5,618 nucleotides of DNA from Candidatus Coliplasma caballi (GTDB lineage Bacteria > Bacillota > Clostridia > Oscillospirales > CAG-382): contig JAGHTH010000111.1 in the NCBI GenBank assembly GCA_018065365.1, positions 1 to 5,618 on the forward strand, read 5' to 3'. Position 1 is the stretch's first letter. Each line of letters opens with the position of its first letter. The translations under genes were made by a program, and so were the position numbers. Below, piece after piece: positions 1 through 5,571 of this stretch. The notes under the pieces were generated by a model. That model had not been told where the DNA came from, made no database searches, and saw nothing but the letters and a program-made list of their open reading frames with translations.

Positions 1-50
1 CCTTTTTGAAAAGACCTTACAAAAACCTTTCAAAAAAATGAATGATACTC

Positions 51-78
51 TTGACATCCCGCCAAAAATGATTATAAT
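51..78 (+). promoter_or_regulatory. Sigma-A promoter for the synthetase-ACP unit
   Basis: The sequence shows a perfect -35 box TTGACA (51-56) and a perfect -10 box TATAAT (73-78) separated by 16 bp, so transcription should begin near 84-86. The 30 bases upstream are very A-rich (21-38), like an UP element. The predicted start of RNA falls only a few bases before the in-frame ATG at 89, which argues that this ATG is not the translation start. No operator-like palindrome overlaps the boxes, so expression may be high or constitutive; that last point is inference. Confidence 0.88.
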
Positions 79-120
79 GGAATAGTGTATGTCCGATTAC
101 TATTTTTTTGAGGAAAGGAA

Positions 121-140
121 GTTTTCGCCGCAGCGAAAGC
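121..140 (+). promoter_or_regulatory. Leader hairpin just upstream of the synthetase ribosome binding site
   Basis: GTTTTCGC (121-128) pairs with GCGAAAGC (133-140) around a CGCA loop (129-132), giving 8 bp with one T-G wobble. It lies between a purine-rich SD-like stretch AGGAAAGGAA (111-120) and the actual SD AGGTG (141-145). If it folds, it brings the upstream purine tract to about 11 nt from the start codon. A role in ribosome standby or mRNA stability is possible but is inference; the hairpin could also be coincidental. Confidence 0.45.
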
Positions 141-154
141 AGGTGCAGAGCATG
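141..154 (+). promoter_or_regulatory. Ribosome binding site that sets the synthetase start at ATG 152
   Basis: AGGTG (141-145) is complementary to CACCU in the anti-Shine-Dalgarno sequence and lies 6 nt before ATG 152. The alternative upstream ATG at 89 has no SD, since TATAAT and the transcription start immediately precede it. The extra 21 residues it would add (MSDYYFFEERKFSPQ...) do not look like the start of an adenylate-forming enzyme. ATG 152 is therefore preferred. Confidence 0.8.
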
Positions 155-1876
155 AACAAACTGTATCCCAAACAGCAATGCGAAAAATTCGCAAGCATCC
201 GTGATTTGTTGGATACCGCCGCATCCAAATACGGCGACGTCGTCCTTTACCGTTATTTTGTCAAAGGCAGCGAAATCGGCGAGATCACTTACGGACAGTT
301 CCGTGCGGACATCGACCGGATCGGTACCGCCCTTTCCGCGAGAGGTCTTCGCACGGCAACGGTTGCCGTTCTTTCCGAGAGCCGTCCCGAGTGGATGGTT
401 TCCATGCTCGCGTCCGTCTGCGGAGGCGGTGTCGTCATTCCGATGGACAAGGAGCTTTTGGACGAGCAGATCTGCAACTTTTTGGAGCGCGGCGAAGTCG
501 AAGCGGTGTTCTGTTCCGCTCCGTACGCGAAAAAATTGCTCGCAATGAAGGATCGCCTGCCCGATCTGAAATTCATTTTCGATTTTGACGGCGTGGAGGA
601 AGGCACCGAGTCCGACCTGCACGAAGATTATCACGCCCTTTTGGAAAGAGGCGAGCTGCTGCTTTCCGACGGATACGTGGAATACACCAAGGCGCGATTT
701 GATACCTCGAAAGCGTCGTTATTGTTGTTCACTTCCGGTACGACCGGCACGAGCAAGGGCGTTCTGCTCTCGCAGGACAACCTGACCGCCTGCCTGTTCC
801 ATTCGGCGAATACGGTGGACATTCATCACGGCGACGTTTTGTTCTCCGTGCTTCCCCTGCACCACACCTACGAACTGGTGTGCGGACAGCTGGGCGCGAT
901 CTGCCTCGGTCTGACGATCTGCTTCAACAACAGTTTAAAGTATTTCCTGCGGAACATCAAGATCTTCAAACCGACCGCAATGATCCTGGTGCCGATGTTC
1001 GTCAGCACCATTTACAAGAAGATCACGGAAGAAATCAAGAAGAAAGAAAAGGAAACTCTCGTCGCGCGCGGCGTCAAGCTGACGAAATTCTTACGCAAAG
1101 CGCACATCGATTTGCGAAGCAGAGTGTTCGCGGAAGTGCTGGAAGGTCTCGGCGGACGGCTCCGCACGATCGTCTGCGGCGGCGCTCCGATGGATCCCGA
1201 ATTGGTCGAACGGTTTGACGAGTTCGGCATTCGCGTGTCGCAGGGCTACGGGATCACCGAGTGTTCCCCGCTGGTCTGCGTCGTTCCCTACACCGCGCCG
1301 AAGCCCGGCTCCGTCGGACATCCCGCGTACGGGACGACCGTCAAGATCGTTACAACGGACGAAACGGGCGTGGAGCAGGACGCTCCTGCCGGCGAGATCG
1401 GCGAGATCTGCATCAAGAGCCCGCAGGTCATGATCGGCTACTACAAGGACGAGCAACAGACCGCCGATGCGTTCAACAGCGAAGGGTATTTCCGTTCGGG
1501 AGACTACGGGTATCTCGACGAAGACGGCTACCTTTATATTACAGGCAGAAAAAAGAACATTATCATACTTTCCAACGGCAAAAACGTTTATCCCGAGGAA
1601 ATCGAGGAATACCTTGCCGGAATCGAAACGATCAAGGAATGCGTCGTGCTTGCGAGAGAGCAGGAGAACGGCGAGCCGCTGATCACGGCAGTCATCTACC
1701 CCGATTTCGAGTTGCTGAAAGGAAAGACCGACGAAGAGATCGTTGCGCTGATCAAGGAAGAAGTTCTGAAGGTCAACCGCGAACTCCCCTCTTTCAAACA
1801 GGTCCGCAACATCGAACTGCGCAAGACCGAGTTTGAGAAAACGACAACGAAAAAGATCATGCGGTACAAAGTCTGA
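152..1876 (+). CDS. AMP-forming long-chain acyl-CoA / acyl-ACP synthetase
   Basis: This 574-residue protein belongs to the ANL adenylate-forming superfamily. It should activate a carboxylic acid, probably a fatty acid, with ATP to an acyl-adenylate and then transfer it to a phosphopantetheine thiol in the cytoplasm. Visible motifs, in order, are the P-loop TSGTTGTSKG (194-203), LPLHHTYE (234-241), the GGAP turn (343-346), YGITECSP (366-373, with Glu370 for Mg-ATP), SGD (449-451, ribose-binding Asp451), the GRKKN hinge (465-469), NGKNVYPEEIE (475-485), and a C-terminal KTTTKKIMR in which Lys568 aligns with the catalytic lysine. The Gly usually before that lysine is Lys here. The stretch around 285-340 (lysine/glutamate-rich, then up to GGAP) resembles long-chain acyl-CoA synthetases rather than short-chain ones. 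An acyl carrier protein gene follows 43 bp downstream in the same direction, so the acceptor could be ACP rather than CoA; this is inferred from context. Substrate chain length cannot be read from the sequence. Confidence 0.92.
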   Translation: MNKLYPKQQCEKFASIRDLLDTAASKYGDVVLYRYFVKGSEIGEITYGQFRADIDRIGTALSARGLRTATVAVLSESRPEWMVSMLASVCGGGVVIPMDKELLDEQICNFLERGEVEAVFCSAPYAKKLLAMKDRLPDLKFIFDFDGVEEGTESDLHEDYHALLERGELLLSDGYVEYTKARFDTSKASLLLFTSGTTGTSKGVLLSQDNLTACLFHSANTVDIHHGDVLFSVLPLHHTYELVCGQLGAICLGLTICFNNSLKYFLRNIKIFKPTAMILVPMFVSTIYKKITEEIKKKEKETLVARGVKLTKFLRKAHIDLRSRVFAEVLEGLGGRLRTIVCGGAPMDPELVERFDEFGIRVSQGYGITECSPLVCVVPYTAPKPGSVGHPAYGTTVKIVTTDETGVEQDAPAGEIGEICIKSPQVMIGYYKDEQQTADAFNSEGYFRSGDYGYLDEDGYLYITGRKKNIIILSNGKNVYPEEIEEYLAGIETIKECVVLAREQENGEPLITAVIYPDFELLKGKTDEEIVALIKEEVLKVNRELPSFKQVRNIELRKTEFEKTTTKKIMRYKV

Positions 1877-1919
1877 AAACTTTTCCCGCCCGATGCAGAT
1901 AAGAAAGGAACCCCGAAAA

Positions 1920-2144
1920 ATGTACGAACAAATCAAAACGCTTTTGGTCAACGAACTGAACTTAAACCCCGACGAGATTCGCCCCGAAGCCGAAATCTCC
2001 GCCGATCTCGGACTGAATTCGCTGGAACTTGCGGATCTGATCGTGATGTGCGAAGAAAAATTCGGCATCGTTTTTGCGGATGAAGATCTCGCAAAACTCG
2101 TAACGGTCGAAGATGTCGCAAATTACATTGAGGCGCACGCTTAA
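1920..2144 (+). CDS. Stand-alone acyl carrier protein
   Basis: A 74-residue acidic protein with the four-helix acyl carrier protein pattern. The phosphopantetheine attachment site is Ser34 in DLGLNSLELADLI (29-41), followed by the acidic recognition helix II and the EEKFGIVFADEDLAKLVTVEDVANYI tail typical of ACPs. The usual Asp before the serine (DSL) is Asn33 here (NSL), an uncommon but known variation. Start ATG 1920 is preceded by AAAGGA (1904-1909) with about 10 nt spacing; an earlier in-frame ATG at 1833 would overlap the synthetase and is rejected. It needs a 4'-phosphopantetheinyl transferase encoded elsewhere. No fab genes are nearby, so it is probably the dedicated partner of the upstream synthetase (for example receiving activated exogenous acyl chains) rather than the housekeeping fatty-acid synthesis ACP; this role is inference. 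Confidence 0.95.
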   Translation: MYEQIKTLLVNELNLNPDEIRPEAEISADLGLNSLELADLIVMCEEKFGIVFADEDLAKLVTVEDVANYIEAHA

Positions 2145-2165
2145 AAAATATTTTGCGAAAACCTC

Positions 2166-2194
2166 TTGACAAAGCCGTTCGGTTGTGATACAGT
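2166..2194 (+). promoter_or_regulatory. Promoter of the riboswitch-ATPase unit
   Basis: A perfect -35 TTGACA (2166-2171) and a -10 TACAGT (2189-2194; 4 of 6 consensus) are separated by 17 bp. The dinucleotide TG at 2186-2187 makes an extended -10 (TGATACAGT), which would compensate for the weaker hexamer. Transcription should start near 2201, about 15 nt before the riboswitch core. The promoter begins 21 bp after the ACP stop codon, with no terminator in between. Confidence 0.82.
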
Positions 2195-2212
2195 AATCGT
2201 ACGGTTCGGATA

Positions 2213-2310
2213 GGAACCATTGAGGGAGTAGTAGGCGCGGGAGACCGCGTAGCAAGTTCAACAATCCCGGTCGTTCTGACTTGGCTTGCTTTCAATTACG
2301 AGACTCATGA
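2213..2310 (+). promoter_or_regulatory. yybP-ykoY family (manganese-sensing) riboswitch aptamer
   Basis: The region carries the sequence hallmarks I know for this class: GAGGGAGTAGT (2222-2232), TTCAACAATCCCGGTC (2257-2272) and TTACGAGACTCAT (2296-2308). By hand the fold gives P1 from CATTGAG (2218-2224) with CTCATG (2304-2309, one bulge). P2 is CGCGG/CCGCG (2236-2240 and 2245-2249), closed by a GAGA tetraloop. A third helix pairs AGCAAGTTCA (2251-2260) with TGACTTGGCT (2277-2286) with two bulges; an alternative register is AGCAAG with CTTGCT (2285-2290). The class binds Mn2+ and commonly sits before Mn2+/Ca2+ exporters, including P-type ATPases, which matches the gene downstream. Location right after a promoter and before an intrinsic terminator also fits. 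Precise ends are approximate. Confidence 0.88.
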
Positions 2311-2366
2311 GCATACGCCGCTGTCGGCTGCCCGTGAGAGAAAAAGGAAACACGCACCGGTGCAGC
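2304..2366 (+). promoter_or_regulatory. Switching strands of the riboswitch expression platform
   Basis: Two mutually exclusive pairings can be drawn. First, CTCATGAGC (2304-2312) pairs with GCCCGTGAG (2330-2338) with one mismatch and one wobble, above an inner GCCG-CTGT-CGGC hairpin (2317-2328). It would steal the 3' strand of aptamer P1. Second, GCTGCCCG (2327-2334) pairs with CGGTGCAGC (2358-2366) with one bulged T, which would occupy the 5' arm of the terminator. The two share bases 2327-2334, so stabilising P1 with Mn2+ would release that strand for antitermination. This predicts an ON switch, as known for the class. The pairings are seen in the sequence; the mechanism is inferred. Confidence 0.55.
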
Positions 2367-2389
2367 GAGCTGTACCGGTGTTATTTTAT
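2355..2389 (+). terminator. Intrinsic terminator of the riboswitch
   Basis: CACCGGTGCAG (2355-2365) pairs with CTGTACCGGTG (2370-2380) over a CGAG loop, giving 11 bp with a single G-T wobble. It is followed directly by the T-rich tract TTATTTTAT (2381-2389). It sits between the aptamer and the ATPase start codon, so it is best read as the conditional terminator of the riboswitch. Because no other terminator follows the ACP gene, it may also form the 3' end of read-through transcripts from the synthetase-ACP unit. Confidence 0.9.
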
Positions 2390-2411
2390 CATCATCAGTA
2401 TTCAAATACAG

Positions 2412-2430
2412 AAAGGATCAAAAAAGAGTG
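2412..2430 (+). promoter_or_regulatory. Ribosome binding site and GTG start of the ATPase
   Basis: AAAGGA (2412-2417) lies 10 nt before GTG 2428. No ATG in the same frame occurs until residue 63 of the protein, inside membrane helix 1, and the residues encoded from GTG (EQQEFETLSSSALCEALKTD) match the usual cytoplasmic N-domain opening of P2-type ATPases. The GTG start is therefore well supported. Confidence 0.85.
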
Positions 2431-5169
2431 GAACAGCAAGAGTTCGAAACCCTAAGCAGTTCCGCCCTGTGCGAAGCGCTGAAAACCGATCCGCGCGGCG
2501 GTCTTTCCGAGGAAGAAGCAAAAAAACGGCTGCAAACCTACGGGGAAAACCGTTTGAAAGAAAAGAAGCGTCCGTCGGTTTTACGAACGTTCTTAGATCA
2601 GCTCAAAGACCCCATGATCTACGTTCTGTTCGCGGCGATCGCCGTAACCATCGGCGTTTCGATCTACGACACGGTGAACTGGCTGAACGCCGGCAACGCG
2701 TTCAGTTTTCTGGAGGCGGGCGACTGGCCCGACGTCGTGATCATTCTGGCGGTCATTCTGCTCAACGCGCTGCTCGGGACGATTCAGGAACGCAAGGCGC
2801 AGTCCTCTTTGGAAGCGCTCAAGCGAATGTCCAGCCCCGAAGCGACCGTCGTGCGCGGCGGAAAGCGGATGCGCGTCAAGTCCGAAACGCTGGTCCCCGG
2901 CGACCTGCTTGTGCTGGAAGAGGGCGATACGATCGGCTCGGACGTGCGGCTTCTCGAATCCGTGCATCTCAAAACGAATGAGTCCAGCTTGACCGGCGAA
3001 TCTTTGCAGGTCGAAAAAGACGCGGACGTGGTATTCTCGGAGCCGGTCGGCGTGGCTGACCGCGTCAACATGGCGTATATGTCCACTCCCGTAACGTACG
3101 GGCGCGGCTGCGGCATCGTCTGCCGCACCGGAATGGACACCGAGATCGGTCGCATCGCGGGCGCGCTTGACCAAGAGGAAGACGAGCCCACCCCGCTGCA
3201 GAAAGTGCTGGCAAAGCTTTCCGGAACGCTTGGAATTCTGACGCTCATCATCGTAGGGTTGGTGCTTGCCGCGGATCTGATCTGGATCTTCGTGGACGGC
3301 AAGGGTACGATGATCGAAGCGTATATCGAAGCCGTGCTCGGCGCGATTTCCCTTGCGGTCGCGGCGATCCCCGAGGGATTGCCCGCCGTCGTTACCATCG
3401 TGCTGGCGATCGGCGTGCAGAAGATGGTCAAAGCGAACACCGTCGTGCGCAAGCTTCCGTCCGTGGAAACGCTGGGTGCCGTTTCGGTGGTCTGCTCGGA
3501 TAAGACCGGTACGCTCACGCAGAACCGCATGACCGTGGTCGCTGCGTACCACAACGGCAGAGAAATTCCCGGCGACGAACTCACGCTCAACGGCGCAAAG
3601 GAACATTTCCTGCTCGCAAAGGGAATGTCGCTCTGTTCAAACGCGACGGTTGACGACGGTATCACGGGCGATCCGACCGAGGTCGCGCTCGTGCAGTTCG
3701 CCAACACGCTCGACCTGCACAAGCAGGCGCTCGAAGCGGAAATGCCGCGTATCGCGGAGCTTCCGTTTGACAGCGTGCGCAAAATGATGACCACCCTACA
3801 CGATACGAAAGAGGGCAAGCTCTGCTTTACCAAAGGCGCTTTGGACTCCATTCTGGCGAGAGCAACCCGCATTTCCGAGAACGGAGAGGTGCGCCACCTG
3901 AATGCCGAAGACAAGGAAAAGATCATGGCGCAGAACCGCGCGTTCAGCGACAGAGCACTGCGCGTGCTGGCACTCGCCTACCATTACGCCGACGAGCCGA
4001 CCGAAGAAGATCTGATCTACGTCGGTATGGTCGCGATGATCGACCCCGCCCGTCCGGAAGCAAAGCCGGCGGTCGAGAAATTCAAGCGCGCGGGCATTAC
4101 GACCGTGATGATCACGGGCGACCACAAGGATACCGCGTTCGCGATCGCGAGAGATCTCGGCATCGTGGAAACGCGCGAACAATGCAAGACCGGCGCCGAC
4201 GTGGACGAAATGAGCGAAGAGGAACTGCGTGAAGCGGTCAAGACCGTGCGCGTGTTCGCCCGCGTTTCCCCCGAAAACAAGGTGCAGATCGTCAAGGCGT
4301 TCAAAGCGAACGGGCATATCTGCGCAATGACCGGGGACGGTGTCAACGACGCGCCCTCGTTGAAAGCCGCGGACATCGGGATCGCGATGGGCATTACCGG
4401 CACCGACGTCGCGAAAGGCGCGGCGGACATGGTTCTGACCGACGACAACTTCGCGTCGATCGAGAAAGCCGTCGAGGAAGGCCGCGGCATCTACGCAAAC
4501 ATCAAAAAGACGGTCTGCTTCTTACTCTCCTCCAACATCGCGGAAGTGCTGACCATGTTCATCGTAATTCTGTTGGGACTTCCCGCACCGCTGATCGCGA
4601 TCCATCTGCTGTGGGTCAACCTGATTACCGACTCCCTGCCCGCGATCGCGCTGGGCATGGATCCCAAATCGTCCGACGTGCTCGACGAAAAGCCGAGAGA
4701 TCCGAAAGAAAGCATTTTCGCAAACGGCGGTTACCGCTCGATCGGCGTCTACGGCGTGGTGCTGACCGCGTCCGTGCTGGTCGCGTATCTCGCGGCGGCG
4801 TTCTTAAACGGAGCGCGCGGACTTGCGGAAATCAAGAATCTGTACGAAACGAATCCCGACCTTCTGCACCGGGCGCGCACGATGGCGTTTACGACGCTGG
4901 CGTTTGGGGAACTGATGCACATGCTGAACATGAGCGACGTCAAGCACTCGGTCGTAAGACTGTTCAAAAAGAAAAACCCGATGCTCCTTTTGGCGCTGGT
5001 CGTCGGTATCGGTCTGCAGTTTGCGGTCATTGAGATCCCGGTCGTAAGCGCGATCTTCTCGACGGGCAATCTGTCCGGGGAAGAATGGATCGTTACGGCG
5101 GTCTGCGCACTTGCGCCGCTGATCGTTCACGAATTAGGCGTGATTGCGAGAAAGATTTTGAAGAAATAA
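2428..5169 (+). CDS. P2A (SERCA-like) cation-transporting ATPase, Ca2+ and/or Mn2+ efflux
   Basis: A full-length 913-residue P-type ATPase that pumps cations across the cytoplasmic membrane through an aspartyl-phosphate cycle. Motifs: TGES in the actuator domain (189-192), DKTGT with phosphorylated Asp358, KGA in the nucleotide domain (469-471), TGDHKDTA (563-570) and TGDGVNDAP (635-643). Ten membrane helices are apparent: about 62-80, 99-120, 269-289, 300-330, 697-718, 722-742, 772-795, 815-835, 852-876 and 887-908. Ion ligands aligned by eye with SERCA are all present: Glu316 in IPEGL (M4), Asn703 and Glu706 (M5), Asn731, Thr734 and Asp735 (M6), and Glu828 (M8). Both Ca2+ sites therefore look intact, unlike PMR1/SPCA pumps with one site. 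The P2A-typical TPLQK (255-259) is also present. The Mn2+ riboswitch in its leader argues for Mn2+ detoxification, possibly alongside Ca2+ export; the true substrate is not decided by sequence alone. A small zinc-ribbon protein follows 25 bp downstream. Confidence 0.95.
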   Translation: MEQQEFETLSSSALCEALKTDPRGGLSEEEAKKRLQTYGENRLKEKKRPSVLRTFLDQLKDPMIYVLFAAIAVTIGVSIYDTVNWLNAGNAFSFLEAGDWPDVVIILAVILLNALLGTIQERKAQSSLEALKRMSSPEATVVRGGKRMRVKSETLVPGDLLVLEEGDTIGSDVRLLESVHLKTNESSLTGESLQVEKDADVVFSEPVGVADRVNMAYMSTPVTYGRGCGIVCRTGMDTEIGRIAGALDQEEDEPTPLQKVLAKLSGTLGILTLIIVGLVLAADLIWIFVDGKGTMIEAYIEAVLGAISLAVAAIPEGLPAVVTIVLAIGVQKMVKANTVVRKLPSVETLGAVSVVCSDKTGTLTQNRMTVVAAYHNGREIPGDELTLNGAKEHFLLAKGMSLCSNATVDDGITGDPTEVALVQFANTLDLHKQALEAEMPRIAELPFDSVRKMMTTLHDTKEGKLCFTKGALDSILARATRISENGEVRHLNAEDKEKIMAQNRAFSDRALRVLALAYHYADEPTEEDLIYVGMVAMIDPARPEAKPAVEKFKRAGITTVMITGDHKDTAFAIARDLGIVETREQCKTGADVDEMSEEELREAVKTVRVFARVSPENKVQIVKAFKANGHICAMTGDGVNDAPSLKAADIGIAMGITGTDVAKGAADMVLTDDNFASIEKAVEEGRGIYANIKKTVCFLLSSNIAEVLTMFIVILLGLPAPLIAIHLLWVNLITDSLPAIALGMDPKSSDVLDEKPRDPKESIFANGGYRSIGVYGVVLTASVLVAYLAAAFLNGARGLAEIKNLYETNPDLLHRARTMAFTTLAFGELMHMLNMSDVKHSVVRLFKKKNPMLLLALVVGIGLQFAVIEIPVVSAIFSTGNLSGEEWIVTAVCALAPLIVHELGVIARKILKK

Positions 5170-5194
5170 AAGAAACAATAAAAAAGGAGAAACA

Positions 5195-5518
5195 ATGAAA
5201 ACAAAAGCATTCCGAATCCTCTGCGTCGGAAGCGCGGTCTGTTCCCTGCTTTTGCTCAGTTCCTGCGACGTGCATGTGGGAAATCAGCACGCTGACGTTC
5301 CGTGGTACGTGATCGCGATCCCGACCGTGATCTTTCTGGCGATCGTGTTTACGATCACGGGGTACTGTTTGAAAAAGCACACCTACAAATGTCCCGAATG
5401 CAGTGAAGAATTCCACCCGAAACTGTTTTCCTCCGCGATCCTGTATTCCAACGGGCAGGAAGCGTTGTTGAAATGCCCGAAATGCAAAAAGAGATCGTAT
5501 TGCAGAAAAACGGATTGA
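5195..5518 (+). CDS. Small lipoprotein-like membrane protein with zinc ribbon
   Basis: A 107-residue protein of no function I can name. It starts with a lysine-containing n-region and hydrophobic core ending in the lipobox LSSC (21-24), so Cys24 could be lipidated outside the membrane. About ten residues later a second hydrophobic helix (36-60) ends in KKH, which by the positive-inside rule puts the C-terminus in the cytoplasm. The rest is a zinc ribbon with CPEC (66-69) and CPKC (94-97), and a KRSYC end reminiscent of KRSW-type ends of small zinc-ribbon proteins of Firmicutes. The start is secured by AAGGAG (5184-5189) 5 nt before ATG. It lies 25 bp after the ATPase, almost certainly co-transcribed and thus under the same riboswitch. 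A role as accessory or metal-responsive partner of the pump is only inference. The signal could also be an ordinary membrane helix in a two-helix hairpin. Confidence 0.85.
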   Translation: MKTKAFRILCVGSAVCSLLLLSSCDVHVGNQHADVPWYVIAIPTVIFLAIVFTITGYCLKKHTYKCPECSEEFHPKLFSSAILYSNGQEALLKCPKCKKRSYCRKTD

Positions 5519-5542
5519 ATTTTCCCAATAAGGCCTGCCGCA

Positions 5543-5570
5543 CGCCGAGTGTTCTTAAGGACACTCGGCG
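5543..5570. repeat. Strong stem-loop after the last gene
   Basis: CGCCGAGTGT (5543-5552) is perfectly complementary to ACACTCGGCG (5561-5570). The stem extends inward by a T-G wobble (5553/5560) and a C-G pair (5554/5559) to a TTAA loop, 12 bp in all. It begins 24 bp after the stop of the zinc-ribbon gene, where a terminator would be expected, but neither side has a T-tract (AATGATGTG follows). It may limit 3' decay or act as a non-canonical terminator; alternatively it is the first unit of the repeat array that follows. Confidence 0.75.
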
Positions 5571-5571
5571 A

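Noticed and set aside
3..36. A/T-only inverted repeat TTTTTGAAA (3-11) with TTTCAAAAA (28-36)
   Set aside because: Nine pairs, nearly all A-T, with a 16-base loop in A-rich sequence; too weak for a terminator and probably part of the A-rich promoter upstream region.
89..151. In-frame upstream ATG at 89 that would add 21 residues to the synthetase
   Set aside because: It lies a few bases after the predicted transcription start, has no Shine-Dalgarno sequence, and the added residues lack family resemblance; ATG 152 has AGGTG at 6 nt.
1091..2068. Long open frame on the minus strand opposite the synthetase and ACP genes
   Set aside because: It spans two well-identified + strand genes, has no recognisable domain, and reflects the codon bias of the opposite strand.
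2145..2165. Possible terminator after the ACP gene (AAAATATTTT and TTTTGCGAAAA)
   Set aside because: Only short A-T palindromes without a GC stem or a following T-tract.
2201..2390. Mg2+ (M-box) riboswitch or T-box leader
   Set aside because: No M-box or T-box consensus blocks such as the T-box AGGGTGGNACCGCG motif; the blocks present match yybP-ykoY instead.
2286..2981. Open frame on the + strand starting inside the riboswitch and overlapping the ATPase
   Set aside because: It covers the aptamer, terminator and the ATPase N-terminus in another frame, has an arginine-rich translation, and has no family match.
2784..3926. Long open frame on the minus strand inside the ATPase gene
   Set aside because: Serine/arginine-rich low-complexity translation opposite conserved ATPase motifs; a shadow frame.
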